A stretch of 61,195 bases of DNA from an uncultured Bacilli bacterium (GCA_934096075.1 CAKOLN010000008.1:1-61195), one strand, 5' to 3'; positions 9,892-18,914 are shown, numbered from the stretch's first letter. Translations and numbers: made by a program. The notes: a model not told the origin generated them from the letters alone.

Positions 9892-9987
9892 ATGGATTTT
9901 ATGGAATTTATAGAATTACTTACTGTAAATGATTTAACATTAGATGAAGATGGTAACGTTGTAGAAGAGGAAAAAGAAGATGAGTAA
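9892..9987 (+). CDS. 31-residue acidic small protein
   Basis: A short ORF with GAGGT upstream encodes MDFMEFIELLTVNDLT followed by a Glu/Asp-rich tail. It starts 4 bp after the previous gene, and its stop overlaps the miaA start in the form ATGAGTAA. This spacing implies translational coupling to miaA, either as a real small protein or as a leader that delivers ribosomes. No family recognised. Confidence 0.5.
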   Translation: MDFMEFIELLTVNDLTLDEDGNVVEEEKEDE

Positions 9988-10858
9988 AATTATATGTGTG
10001 GTTGGACCAACTGGAGTAGGCAAAACTGAATTAAGTATTGCCTTAGCAAAAAAATATAATGCCGATATTATAAATGCTGATGCAACTCAGGTGTATAAAG
10101 AAGCTAATATTGGAACGGCTAAAATAACTGAAAAGGAAAAAGAAGGAATTAAACATTATATGTTAGATGTAGTTGACTTAGATAAAGAATACACAGTTAT
10201 GGACTATCAAAGAGATGCTAGAAAAATATTAGATAACCTTATTAAGAAGGATAAGAATGTTATAATTGTTGGCGGTTCGGGACTTTATGTTAAAGCTTTA
10301 CTATACGATTATAAATTTAGTCAAGAAGAAAAAACTACTTATGACTTTAGTTCATTAAGTAATGAAGAACTAAAAGATAAAGTTGATACAATATATAAAG
10401 ATAATCAAATTCATGTTAATAATAGAAAAAGATTAGAAAGATTCTTAAGTCATTATTATAATACTGGAAATATTATCAAAAACAATAAAAATAAAGATAA
10501 AATGATATATAATGCTATCATAATAGGTTTAACAACTGATAGAAATGAATTAAATAAACACTTAGAAGAAAGAGTTCGTAATATGCTATTTAATGGTTTA
10601 GTAATTGAAGCATTATATTTAAATAAGTATCCTAAAGTAAGAACTTTTATTGGATATAAGGAAATAATTGATTATAAAAATGGAATAACTGATTTAAATG
10701 AAGCTATAAAAGAAATAACTAGAAGGACTAAATTATACGCTAAAAGACAATATACCTGGTTTAATAATCAATTTGATAATATAACTTGGTTTAATGTAGA
10801 TTATAACAATTTTGATAAAACAAAAAAAGAAGTTATAGATTATTTAGAAAATCTATAA
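9980..10858 (+). CDS. miaA: tRNA dimethylallyltransferase MiaA
   Basis: Transfers a dimethylallyl group to A37 of tRNAs reading UNN codons; 292 aa. The P-loop GPTGVGKT is at 9-16, followed by NADATQVYK (the family usually has SMQ where this has ATQ), GGSGLY and KRQYTWF near the C-terminus. It ends 3 bp before a converging gene. Confidence 0.94.
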   Translation: MSKIICVVGPTGVGKTELSIALAKKYNADIINADATQVYKEANIGTAKITEKEKEGIKHYMLDVVDLDKEYTVMDYQRDARKILDNLIKKDKNVIIVGGSGLYVKALLYDYKFSQEEKTTYDFSSLSNEELKDKVDTIYKDNQIHVNNRKRLERFLSHYYNTGNIIKNNKNKDKMIYNAIIIGLTTDRNELNKHLEERVRNMLFNGLVIEALYLNKYPKVRTFIGYKEIIDYKNGITDLNEAIKEITRRTKLYAKRQYTWFNNQFDNITWFNVDYNNFDKTKKEVIDYLENL

Positions 10859-10861
10859 CTT

Positions 10862-11761
10862 TTAATATGCTTCTAAAAAGAATTCTTCATCATATAAGTG
10901 TTCTTGTCTATCTAATTTGTGTAGTTTTTCTTTACCAATTAAGAAATAATTATTTTGATATCTAATATCTTCTGCATCATCCCAAGTTAAATCTAAATGT
11001 AACCACTTTCCTTCAATATAAACTAAATTCCATATATGATGATCACTACTAATTTTAATATTAGGAATATTAAGTCTATCTAAAAATATTGCCATTGTAT
11101 CACTATAACCAGAACATACACTATATCCTTCAATTAAATTTCCATAGGCACTAGTTGAGTCATAAGGACTAGTTTTGTTGACGGCATTATCATCATACTT
11201 AGAATGATTAATTATATAATTATGTACAAGACTTATTTTATCTCTATCTGTTTTTCCATCAAGAGGCAAGCTATTAAGTATTTCAGTTACCTTATTATTA
11301 ATTAAATCTATTTTATCTTTAGTATATTTATGTGTCACAATAATATTTATTTCCCCATTACTACTAATTTTAGTATTCAAATCACTAAAACTATTGAAAG
11401 GATGAACATAATCATTAACTTTAGTCATTAATTCTTGATTATTAGCAATCTCATCAATATCACTCATACATTCCTTATATTCTTTAGGACAATAAAATGT
11501 AAAATCATTCCATCCATTATTTAATATATTAAAATAAATATTCAAAACATCTTCTTTATTATAAGGTGTAAAATCATTAGTATAGGTAAACCTAATATAA
11601 TCAAAATTTCTTTTATATTCATTACTATCTTTTATTTCAGGCTCATTTTCTTTCATCAAGAAATCCTTAACAGTAATACTAATATCATCTCTTTTAAAGT
11701 ATACAAACAAAACTAACCCCATCATTAATATTGTAAATATTATATTCTTTATCGTTTTCAT
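10862..11761 (-). CDS. Membrane-anchored transglutaminase-like protein
   Basis: 299 aa with an N-terminal signal anchor (about 5-22) and an extracellular transglutaminase-core domain. A Cys-His-Asp triad is visible: Cys216 in SVCSGYS, His241/242 in DHHIWN and Asp257 in HLDLTW. The fold is used by both proteases and cross-linking enzymes, so the reaction is unknown. It is a single gene between miaA and rpsT. Confidence 0.8.
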   Translation of the reverse strand: MKTIKNIIFTILMMGLVLFVYFKRDDISITVKDFLMKENEPEIKDSNEYKRNFDYIRFTYTNDFTPYNKEDVLNIYFNILNNGWNDFTFYCPKEYKECMSDIDEIANNQELMTKVNDYVHPFNSFSDLNTKISSNGEINIIVTHKYTKDKIDLINNKVTEILNSLPLDGKTDRDKISLVHNYIINHSKYDDNAVNKTSPYDSTSAYGNLIEGYSVCSGYSDTMAIFLDRLNIPNIKISSDHHIWNLVYIEGKWLHLDLTWDDAEDIRYQNNYFLIGKEKLHKLDRQEHLYDEEFFLEAY

Positions 11762-11800
11762 AAATCTATTATAAAATAAATATAAATAAAAAACAAGTAA

Positions 11801-12067
11801 TTACTTACTTGTTACTTGTTTAAGTTTACTTGATAAATTTGATTTATATCTAGCAGCAGTATTCTTTTTAATAACGCCTTTAGATTGAGCTTTATCTATT
11901 GCTTTAACTGCAGTAGTGAATTTTTCATTTACAGTTTCTACATCTTCTTTTAAAGCTTTTTCGAATTTCTTAATAGCAGTTCTCATACTTTGTTTAACAT
12001 CATTATTAAGTAAAGCACTTTTTCTATTAGTTATAATTCTTTTCTTTTGACTTTTGATATTTGCCAA
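11801..12067 (-). CDS. rpsT: Ribosomal protein S20 (TTG start)
   Basis: 88 aa, beginning (M)ANIKSQKKRI and matching the S20 family throughout. The start is TTG at 12067 with a strong GGAGGTG seven bases upstream. There is no ATG at the family N-terminus, and the longer frame upstream crosses the ribosome site. It is divergent from gpr, the same rpsT/gpr arrangement as Bacillus. Confidence 0.94.
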   Translation of the reverse strand: MANIKSQKKRIITNRKSALLNNDVKQSMRTAIKKFEKALKEDVETVNEKFTTAVKAIDKAQSKGVIKKNTAARYKSNLSSKLKQVTSK

Positions 12068-12159
12068 GATAATGCACCTCCCTTTTAAGTACAAATAAAT
12101 TCTATCAAAAATATGTATAAAAATCAACTAAAACCTTCATTTTAATAATAGGTGATAGT

Positions 12160-12900
12160 ATGTTTAAAGATAATTTATTCTTAGAAACTAGTGAAAAACT
12201 AGCAAACTTAAGTGAAATAACAAATAAAAATAAAATTAATGAAGATATATTTATAAGTGAAATAGATATAGATAATAAACTTAGTAAACAAATAAATAAA
12301 ATAAGAGGTAAATATATCACAATAAGTTTTAATAAAAATAGACTAAATAAAAATATAGAAAAATTAATAGGAGTATTAAATGATAGTATTTCAAATACTC
12401 TTAAATATTTAGGAATAAATAAAAAATCTAAAATACTATTTGTAGGATTAGGCAATAAAAGTATTACTTGTGATTCACTTGGTTATCATGTAATAGAGAA
12501 AATAGGCATAGAAGGTTCCTTATATAAAATATACAAAGATGTTGAAGGTATCACTAATATAAATAGTTATGAATTTATAAAAAGTATATCAAATACATTA
12601 GAAATAGATCTAGTTGTAATATTTGATTCATTAAAAGCAGAAAATATAACAAGATTAGGTAGTACTATTCAAATATCTACTGGAGGATTATATCCAGGAA
12701 GTGCAGTAACTGATAAATCTAATGAAATCAGTAAAAGAACAATAAGAAAAAATGTAATATGTATAGGTGTACCTACTATAATAAATCTAGAAAATGTAAA
12801 TCCTAATAATCCAGATATGTTAGTATCAACTAAAGATATAGATTTAGTTATCGATGGATTAAGTTCAATAATAAGTATGTCAATTAATAGAATATTCTAA
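12160..12900 (+). CDS. gpr: GPR-like germination/spore protease
   Basis: Homologue of the GPR endopeptidase that degrades small acid-soluble spore proteins at germination. Family segments seen are ILFVGLGN, CDSLGYHV, a VEG turn and STIQISTGGLYPGSAV, then IGVPTI. At 246 aa it is much shorter than typical GPR (~370 aa, from memory), and the N-terminal RTDLA segment is not evident. It may be a minimal or diverged member. It stands between rpsT and spoIIP as in Bacillus, which strongly supports the call. Confidence 0.85.
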   Translation: MFKDNLFLETSEKLANLSEITNKNKINEDIFISEIDIDNKLSKQINKIRGKYITISFNKNRLNKNIEKLIGVLNDSISNTLKYLGINKKSKILFVGLGNKSITCDSLGYHVIEKIGIEGSLYKIYKDVEGITNINSYEFIKSISNTLEIDLVVIFDSLKAENITRLGSTIQISTGGLYPGSAVTDKSNEISKRTIRKNVICIGVPTIINLENVNPNNPDMLVSTKDIDLVIDGLSSIISMSINRIF

Positions 12901-12955
12901 TATTAAACGACATATTTTTTAATACCTGTTTAGTATAATTCTACTAGGTGATCAT

Positions 12956-13906
12956 ATGAGAAGATTCAAACCAAGAAAAACTAATAATTCTAAATACATA
13001 TTAATATTCATAATATCTTTTATAGTTATGATATATTTACTTAAAGATAACTTAGTAGATAAAGATACTCTCTTAAATAAAGTAATAAATGAAACAACTA
13101 AAAATAATAATAGTTTACTTTTAAGTATAAAAGAAAAACTAACTAGTCCTAAATATATGTTATATGAAGGATTAAATAAAAGTGTAAATAAAGATAGTTT
13201 AAGTGTATTTTCTCATGAAATAATTGATAACTTTAACTATGAAGATAGTAAAAGTGAATATGTAACAGATCCGAATCCAATTAATATAGATGAACCTCTT
13301 GTATATTTATATAATACACATCAATTAGAAGAATATAATTTAGAAAGTGTTTATGATTATTCAGTAAAGCCTAATGTATTAATTGCATCATATATTTTAA
13401 AAGAAAAACTAAATAATAAAGGTATTAAAACAATTGTAGAAACTAATAATATGAAAGAATACTTAAATAAAAATAATTTATCATATAATATGAGTTATCA
13501 TGCATCTGAATATTTCGCAAGACTTAAAACTAAAGAAAACCCAAGTATAAAATATCTAATAGATATTCATAGAGATTCAGCTAGTTATAATACTACTTTT
13601 GTTAATATTGATGGAATAAACTATGCAAAAGTAATGATACTAAGTGGATATGAACATACGATAAAAGAAAATAATACAGGATTTGCTGAAAGTTTAAACA
13701 ATTTGATAGATGAAATGTATCCTGGATTATCAAGAGGAGTTATTATAAATGATAGTCCTCCAGTTAATGGAATATATAATCAAGATTTACCAGGTAAAAG
13801 TGTACTCATAGAAGTAGGTGGAGTAGATAATAAATTAGAAGAAGTAAATAATACTATGGAAGCATTAAGTAATGTAATAAAATCTTATATAGAAGGTGAA
13901 CTATGA
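12956..13906 (+). CDS. spoIIP: Stage II sporulation protein P
   Basis: Cell-wall amidase/endopeptidase that drives forespore engulfment in spore formers; 316 aa. An N-terminal membrane anchor lies at 14-29. The amidase domain has LYNTHQLEEY (His122, Glu125/126), DIHRDS (His205) and a late VLIEVGG glutamate. GGTGAT lies upstream of the ATG. The stop overlaps the next gene by 4 bp. Confidence 0.9.
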   Translation: MRRFKPRKTNNSKYILIFIISFIVMIYLLKDNLVDKDTLLNKVINETTKNNNSLLLSIKEKLTSPKYMLYEGLNKSVNKDSLSVFSHEIIDNFNYEDSKSEYVTDPNPINIDEPLVYLYNTHQLEEYNLESVYDYSVKPNVLIASYILKEKLNNKGIKTIVETNNMKEYLNKNNLSYNMSYHASEYFARLKTKENPSIKYLIDIHRDSASYNTTFVNIDGINYAKVMILSGYEHTIKENNTGFAESLNNLIDEMYPGLSRGVIINDSPPVNGIYNQDLPGKSVLIEVGGVDNKLEEVNNTMEALSNVIKSYIEGEL

Positions 13907-14229
13907 AGAAGAAAAAGAAAAATCCTTTTGTAGTTGTAATCACTGTTTTATTTGGTTTGTATATGAGTTTATACTATCTTAGTATAAATGGTTATTATGA
14001 ATATAAAGAGTATAGTAAGATGACTTTAACTAAAGACGCGATGAAAAGATTTGAAGAAGATGTTAAAAATGGTAAAGATATAAGTATAAACGAATATATA
14101 ACTGATTATAAAGATTATTCTAATAGTGTTTCTAACTTTGGACTTAAAGCTGGAGAAAAACTAGAGACTATAGTTAATAAATGTTTAGGAGGAGTATTCA
14201 AAGTATTAAGTAAACTTGTAACAGACTAG
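13903..14229 (+). CDS. Small membrane protein coupled to spoIIP
   Basis: 108 aa. A KKKKK stretch is followed by one membrane helix (about 8-28) and then a charged soluble part. The ATGA overlap with spoIIP implies cotranslation. No family recognised; a sporulation role is only suggested by position. Confidence 0.65.
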   Translation: MKKKKKNPFVVVITVLFGLYMSLYYLSINGYYEYKEYSKMTLTKDAMKRFEEDVKNGKDISINEYITDYKDYSNSVSNFGLKAGEKLETIVNKCLGGVFKVLSKLVTD

Positions 14230-14234
14230 AAAAA

Positions 14235-14284
14235 AGTAAAGATCGTTTCTAATAACTAAATCCCTTAGTTATCTAATCTTTACT
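14235..14284. terminator. Terminator hairpin between converging genes
   Basis: AGTAAAGAT (14235-14243) pairs with ATCTTTACT (14276-14284). A second nested stem of TAACTAA with TTAGTTA lies inside. It separates the spoIIP operon from the converging IMPACT-domain gene. Confidence 0.6.
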
Positions 14285-14298
14285 TAATATATTATATT

Positions 14299-14658
14299 CT
14301 AGTCTTTTTCATTTGTTAACAAAAGTCTAGCACATTTACTATAAGTTCTTGTTAAAAGTCCTCTTCCAAGTAAGGTACCACCAAAATATCTAACAACTAT
14401 AATTAAAGTATTATCTAGATTATTATAATTTATTACATCTAAAATAGGTTTACCTGCAGTGTTAGAAGGTTCTTTATCTTCATTCTTTCTCTCTAAATTA
14501 CCCATTTTATAAGCATAACAAAAATGTTTTGCTTTCTTATGTATAGTTTTTAAATCATCAATTATAATTTTAACATCCTCTTCATTATCTATTTGATACA
14601 TATATCCAATAAATTTACTTTTCTTTTCAATTACTAAACTTTCATTTAACTTTTTCAT
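14299..14658 (-). CDS. IMPACT/YigZ-family N-terminal domain protein
   Basis: 119 aa corresponding to the UPF0029/IMPACT N-terminal domain: KKSKFIGY, AKHFCYAY, EPSNTAGKPI and VVRYFGGTLLGRGLL. Full-length YigZ relatives are around 200 aa, so this copy lacks the C-terminal domain. Its stop is clean and there is no sign of a frameshift nearby. The role is uncertain (translation-linked in eukaryotic homologues). Confidence 0.85.
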   Translation of the reverse strand: MKKLNESLVIEKKSKFIGYMYQIDNEEDVKIIIDDLKTIHKKAKHFCYAYKMGNLERKNEDKEPSNTAGKPILDVINYNNLDNTLIIVVRYFGGTLLGRGLLTRTYSKCARLLLTNEKD

Positions 14659-14724
14659 ACTTAAATTTTATATTATATTTAATAAAAATTCAATATACTC
14701 ATATAATTTTATGGGTGAATATAT

Positions 14725-15306
14725 ATGACTAAGGAAGATTATTTAAAAAGAATTAAATCAAATAAGAATAAAAACTATAGAGAGAGTATAATTAAAAGAA
14801 CACTTTTATCTGTTATATTTATATTAAGTATATTAATTGTTTCTAACTTAAGTGATAAGTTTAAGTCTTTAGTTAAAAAAGAATTATTAGAGAACACTTT
14901 TAATTTTTCCAAAATAAATGCTTTATATAAAAAATATGTTACTAAAATTAATCCTATAAAACCAAAAGGAGATGATACTTCTTTAGTTAGTAGTGCTCAT
15001 GGATTAAACTATTCTAAAAGTGAAGATTATTTAGATGGAGTTAAGCTTACAGTAGACAGTGAATATCCAGTTAAAATGTTAGATAGTGGACTAGTAGTAT
15101 ATATTGGAGAAAAAGAAGGGTATGGAAGTAGTGTCGTTGTTAAACAAAGTAATGGAATAGATGTAATATATGGAAACATAACTGATACTAATATTAAAGT
15201 GTATGACTATATAGAGAAGGGTACTATTATAGGAAATGCTAATGAGTATTTATATTTAGTATTTCAAAAAGAAGGAGAAACTTTAGATTATAAAAAATAT
15301 ATTTGA
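14725..15306 (+). CDS. spoIVFA: SpoIVFA-like M23-type membrane protein
   Basis: 193 aa: a basic N-terminus, one membrane helix (about 27-43), then a degenerate peptidase M23-like beta domain (SGLVVYIGEKEGYGSSVVVKQ). Such a protein directly before a site-2 protease matches SpoIVFA, which regulates SpoIVFB during sporulation. The sequence similarity I can see is modest; the context carries the call. Confidence 0.7.
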   Translation: MTKEDYLKRIKSNKNKNYRESIIKRTLLSVIFILSILIVSNLSDKFKSLVKKELLENTFNFSKINALYKKYVTKINPIKPKGDDTSLVSSAHGLNYSKSEDYLDGVKLTVDSEYPVKMLDSGLVVYIGEKEGYGSSVVVKQSNGIDVIYGNITDTNIKVYDYIEKGTIIGNANEYLYLVFQKEGETLDYKKYI

Positions 15307-15994
15307 TAATATTAAGATAGATATAACTACTTATATATTAATTTTACTTTCCTTCCTAGCAGGATATTTTGAATATACATTTATTACTATAATAAGTATT
15401 ATAATTCATGAAATGGGGCATTTTATTACTGGAAAATTATTACGTCTAAAAGTAAAAGAAATAAAAATATTTATGTTTGGAGGAGTAACAACATTAAATG
15501 AAGATTTAAATTTAAATATATATAAAGAAATATTGCTTTTGATAATGGGTCCTATTATTCAGATAATATTTGTTTTCATTATATTCTTAATACATAAAAA
15601 TAATTTTATTGATACACTAACTTATACAAAAATTTTTAATATTAATATGCTTTTATTAAAATTTAATTTATTGCCAATATTACCTTTAGATGGAGGAAAA
15701 TTAGTAAATAACATACTAGATATATTTATCTCTTATAATCTAAGTCATATAATTTCTATAATTATAAGTTTTATAAGTTTACCTTTAATATTTACTTTTG
15801 ATAATAGATTATTAATTATAGTATTATTTATATTTTTACTTTTAAACTTATTTAATGAGATATCCAATCATAAATATAGATTAGAGTTACTTTTATTAGA
15901 AAGAAATTGTAAGAAATATAATTTTAAAAGAACAATTAAAATTAATAATATAAAAAATGTAATGAGAAATAAAAATTATATAATTATAAAATAA
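15287..15994 (+). CDS. spoIVFB: SpoIVFB-like site-2 membrane protease (non-canonical start)
   Basis: M50 intramembrane metalloprotease; in Bacillus this enzyme activates pro-sigma-K. HEMGH encodes the zinc site and LLPILPLDGG the third ligand; several membrane helices follow. The first in-frame ATG is inside HEMGH and would destroy the active site. The frame is open upstream to a TAG at 15284 with no ATG, GTG or TTG. GAAGGAG (15271-15277) is placed correctly for ATT at 15287 or ATA at 15290, inside the end of spoIVFA. I therefore infer a coupled ATT/ATA start. Confidence 0.75.
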   Translation: MIKNIFDNIKIDITTYILILLSFLAGYFEYTFITIISIIIHEMGHFITGKLLRLKVKEIKIFMFGGVTTLNEDLNLNIYKEILLLIMGPIIQIIFVFIIFLIHKNNFIDTLTYTKIFNINMLLLKFNLLPILPLDGGKLVNNILDIFISYNLSHIISIIISFISLPLIFTFDNRLLIIVLFIFLLLNLFNEISNHKYRLELLLLERNCKKYNFKRTIKINNIKNVMRNKNYIIIK

Positions 15995-16005
15995 TAAAGA
16001 AAATT

Positions 16006-16034
16006 TTGAGTATTTTTATAAAATTAGGTATAAT
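16006..16034 (+). promoter_or_regulatory. Sigma-A promoter of ATPase/TOPRIM pair
   Basis: -35 TTGAGT (16006-16011), 17-bp spacer, -10 TATAAT (16029-16034). Confidence 0.65.
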
Positions 16035-16140
16035 TTTACAAGTTTTGAAGAAAATAATAAAAAAATAATTGAATATTTTATAGGAGTGATATATAATTAA
16101 TATGAAAACTTTTTGTATTTGTTTTGAAGGAGTAGATAAT

Positions 16141-17424
16141 ATGTTAAGTTTAAATAGAATAAAAATAGATGGATTTAGAAATATTTCAAATGTAGAAGTA
16201 GAGATGAAAGATATAGTTAGTTTACTTTCTATAAATAGTTATGGTAAATCTAATTACCTAAATGGAATAATATTTGGAATTGATTTTATTCATGCTCCCT
16301 TAGAAATAAAGAGTAGAATGATGAATTATGAACCATATAAACCTTTTAATAAAAAGAATTTATATAAAGATTTTTCATTTGAAATGGAACTTTCATATAA
16401 TGATAACAAGAATACATCACAAGTGATATATGGATATTCTTTTGAATGGGAAAATGAAAAGAATTTAAAACCAAGAATCGTTAATGAATATCTTAAAATA
16501 AAGGAAGATGGTTCACAAAAGTTTACATCATATATTAATCGTGAAAATGATACTGCTTTATATAAATCATCTTTAACAGGATCATGCACAAAAAAAATAA
16601 ATATAGAAAAAAATGAACTAGTTCTTAATAAGATAATTGCCTATGATGAATTATATTATTTAAAGTTGATAAAAATGATTAATACTGTTTCTGTTTATGT
16701 TGATAAACATTTTAATACTAATTCTGCATACAATGTCAAAACTAGAGTACGTAAAGATTTCTCTGAATATAATTTAAGTGATGATACAAATGTACCAAGA
16801 ATATTAAGCAATATAAAAAGAGATTTTCCAAATAAGTTTGATTTGATAGTTAATACATTGAGAGATATTTTTCCTTTTATAGAAAATATTGAAGTAGTTG
16901 AATACAATATAAATTCAGAAGCAATCAATAAAAATACAAAAGAAAGCAATTATGTAATCGCAGATAATGTCTACTTTCTAGTAGCTTTTGATAAAAACCT
17001 AGTTAAAACTATAGATTTTTCAAGTATGTCTGATGGTGTTAGAAGAGTTTTATTAATATTTACAACCTTAGTTTTAGCAGACATTAATAATTATTCATTA
17101 GTAGGTATAGAAGAGCCAGAAAATTCATTGAATCCAAAGGTATTACAAAGATATCTAATATCCTTGAAAGGATTCTCAGAAAAAACAAAAATTATAATTA
17201 CTAGTCATTCACCATATTTAATTAATTATATGGATCCATCAAATATATATTTAGGATTACCTAATAATGATGGCTTGGCTATGTTTTCTAAGATAAAAGA
17301 AAAATCTGTTAGCAAATTATTAAATGATGCTGAAGAAATGGATATGCTAGTTGGAGATTATTTATTTGATTTAATGAGCGGAAATGCTGAAGATTTAGAA
17401 AAGATGATAAAATACGTGGAGTAA
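16141..17424 (+). CDS. AAA ATPase of OLD/RloA-like defence type
   Basis: 427 aa ABC-type ATPase. A degenerate P-loop (NSYGKS at 32-37, lacking the usual first Gly) is followed by a long middle region. Then come FSSMSDGVRR (signature-like), Walker B LVGIEEPENSLNP near 320 and the His-loop TSHSPYLI. This layout is typical of AAA_15/AAA_21 proteins of anti-phage modules. The start at 16141 has GAAGGAG upstream. The partner gene follows 3 bp later. Biological role is inferred. Confidence 0.75.
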   Translation: MLSLNRIKIDGFRNISNVEVEMKDIVSLLSINSYGKSNYLNGIIFGIDFIHAPLEIKSRMMNYEPYKPFNKKNLYKDFSFEMELSYNDNKNTSQVIYGYSFEWENEKNLKPRIVNEYLKIKEDGSQKFTSYINRENDTALYKSSLTGSCTKKINIEKNELVLNKIIAYDELYYLKLIKMINTVSVYVDKHFNTNSAYNVKTRVRKDFSEYNLSDDTNVPRILSNIKRDFPNKFDLIVNTLRDIFPFIENIEVVEYNINSEAINKNTKESNYVIADNVYFLVAFDKNLVKTIDFSSMSDGVRRVLLIFTTLVLADINNYSLVGIEEPENSLNPKVLQRYLISLKGFSEKTKIIITSHSPYLINYMDPSNIYLGLPNNDGLAMFSKIKEKSVSKLLNDAEEMDMLVGDYLFDLMSGNAEDLEKMIKYVE

Positions 17425-17427
17425 TTT

Positions 17428-18018
17428 ATGAGGAAGAAATGCATTATAATTTACACCGAAGGAGAAACAGAACATGAATTCTATGGTTCACTTATAAATG
17501 AAATAAAAAAAGAATATATTGTAGAAAAGTTTTCAGCAAATAAAATAATAAGACAATGTTTAAAAGGTATAACCAAATTTGATAAAAAGCTATTAAAAAA
17601 ATTTGAATATGATGTTAAAACTAAATATGGAGAATATGATATTGTTGTATTTTTATGTTATGATACTGATGTATTTGATTTAAATGCTAAACCACCAGTT
17701 GACTGGAAAAAAGTTGATGAAAAATTAAAAACACTAGGTGCTAAAAAGGTTTATCACATTAAAGCAGAAAAATGCATTGAAGATATATTGTTAACTGATA
17801 TAAGTAATATATGTAAATTTTTAAATATACCTATTATAAATAGAATAAGTGGAAAAAATGGTGTTGAAAAAATGAAGAAACTATTTATGAAAGGTAATAG
17901 AATTTACCAAAAAGGATTTTTGTGTGGAAACTTAATTGAAACTCTAGACATTGGTCTTTTATTAAATAAACATAATAAAATGTTTAAAGAACTTATTGAT
18001 GAATTATTAAAGCCATAA
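17428..18018 (+). CDS. RloB/DUF4276-like TOPRIM protein
   Basis: 196 aa with IIYTEGETEHEFY near the N-terminus (Glu11, Glu13), Asp71 in EYDIVV and the CYDTD pair (Asp79/Asp81). This Glu...DxD pattern is TOPRIM-like. RloB-type proteins partner with AAA ATPases such as the preceding gene. A nuclease role in phage defence is inferred, not shown. Confidence 0.7.
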   Translation: MRKKCIIIYTEGETEHEFYGSLINEIKKEYIVEKFSANKIIRQCLKGITKFDKKLLKKFEYDVKTKYGEYDIVVFLCYDTDVFDLNAKPPVDWKKVDEKLKTLGAKKVYHIKAEKCIEDILLTDISNICKFLNIPIINRISGKNGVEKMKKLFMKGNRIYQKGFLCGNLIETLDIGLLLNKHNKMFKELIDELLKP

Positions 18019-18055
18019 AAGATTTAGTTAATTATTGTATAAAAGTCATGTTGTA

Positions 18056-18158
18056 TTGATTTTTTGTACTTTATATGGTATAATCAAATCACTGATTAAG
18101 CAATGGGGGTTGCAAAAAAGAGAAGTTGAGACTCGTTGTATAATCAATGAGTTTTTTT
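18056..18158 (+). promoter_or_regulatory. Promoter and attenuator-like leader of the J-domain gene
   Basis: -35 TTGATT (18056-18061), 17-bp spacer, -10 TATAAT (18079-18084). The leader contains TGATTA (18093-18098), a GCAA/TTGC mini-hairpin with a G5 loop (18100-18113), and a terminator ACTCGTTG/CAATGAGT (18131-18138/18145-18152) with seven T. TGATTA can instead pair with TAATCA (18141-18146) and disrupt the terminator. An 8-codon ATG...TGA frame (18103-18129) crosses the leader but lacks a ribosome site. Confidence 0.55.
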
Positions 18159-18170
18159 AAGGGGGTTATT

Positions 18171-18914
18171 ATGAATTATAGTGATGCATTAAGTTTATTT
18201 GGTTTTACTGGTGATTTTACTGAAGAAAACTTAAGAAAAAAATATTTAGAACTTTCAAAAAAATATCATCCAGATATGGGTGGAAACGATGAATTGATGA
18301 AAAAAGTAAATACTGCTTATGATACTTTAAAAGTTAAAACAGCTAATTATAATTTGCCATATTTTAATACTTTAAAAGAAGAACTACAAAAATTTGTAAG
18401 TAAAAAAATATATGAAGTTGGAAGTGCTGAATATAAATGTGCTAATAAAATCAATGATATTATAAATTCTCTACCTTTAACTTCAGATAAAAACGTATTA
18501 GACTTAGCATACAAAAGTATATTATCTAGTATTGATTGTTTATTAGAAGTATATAAAAGTGAAATTTATCGTGGTATTCCATTAATAGACAAATTCTTAA
18601 AAAGATATAATGGCAAAGATAAGGTTGAAACAATAGATGATTATTTTAAAAAAGTACGTGATGTAAAAGAAGATTATGATAAGATTGAAAATACGCTAAA
18701 TCATGTTGTTCAGTCACTAGGAGTGGACAAAATACAAAGTATTTCAATAAAAGAAATAATACGTAATAAGAAATACGCTATGTTAGAGGATATAATTTAT
18801 GATAAAATTAGTCTACAAGATGGAGCCATTCAACTTTGTTGTGAAATAATGTCTTTATTTATACCAAAAGATGAAAATGACACGGCAAAATATGAAAATA
18901 AATTAGAAAAATAA
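18171..18914 (+). CDS. J-domain (DnaJ-like) protein
   Basis: 248 aa. The N-terminal J domain has the HPD motif at 33-35 and the family-typical YLELSKKYHPDMGG. The remainder is helical, with no zinc-finger or DnaJ C-terminal domain, so this is an Hsp70 co-chaperone of unknown client, not DnaJ itself. AAGGGGG lies before the ATG. A terminator-like leader precedes it. Confidence 0.8.
   Translation: MNYSDALSLFGFTGDFTEENLRKKYLELSKKYHPDMGGNDELMKKVNTAYDTLKVKTANYNLPYFNTLKEELQKFVSKKIYEVGSAEYKCANKINDIINSLPLTSDKNVLDLAYKSILSSIDCLLEVYKSEIYRGIPLIDKFLKRYNGKDKVETIDDYFKKVRDVKEDYDKIENTLNHVVQSLGVDKIQSISIKEIIRNKKYAMLEDIIYDKISLQDGAIQLCCEIMSLFIPKDENDTAKYENKLEK

Noticed and set aside
18103..18129. Eight-codon leader gene before the J-domain protein
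   Set aside because: It has ATG and TGA in frame but no ribosome-binding sequence, and it overlaps a small hairpin; it is mentioned only within the leader.
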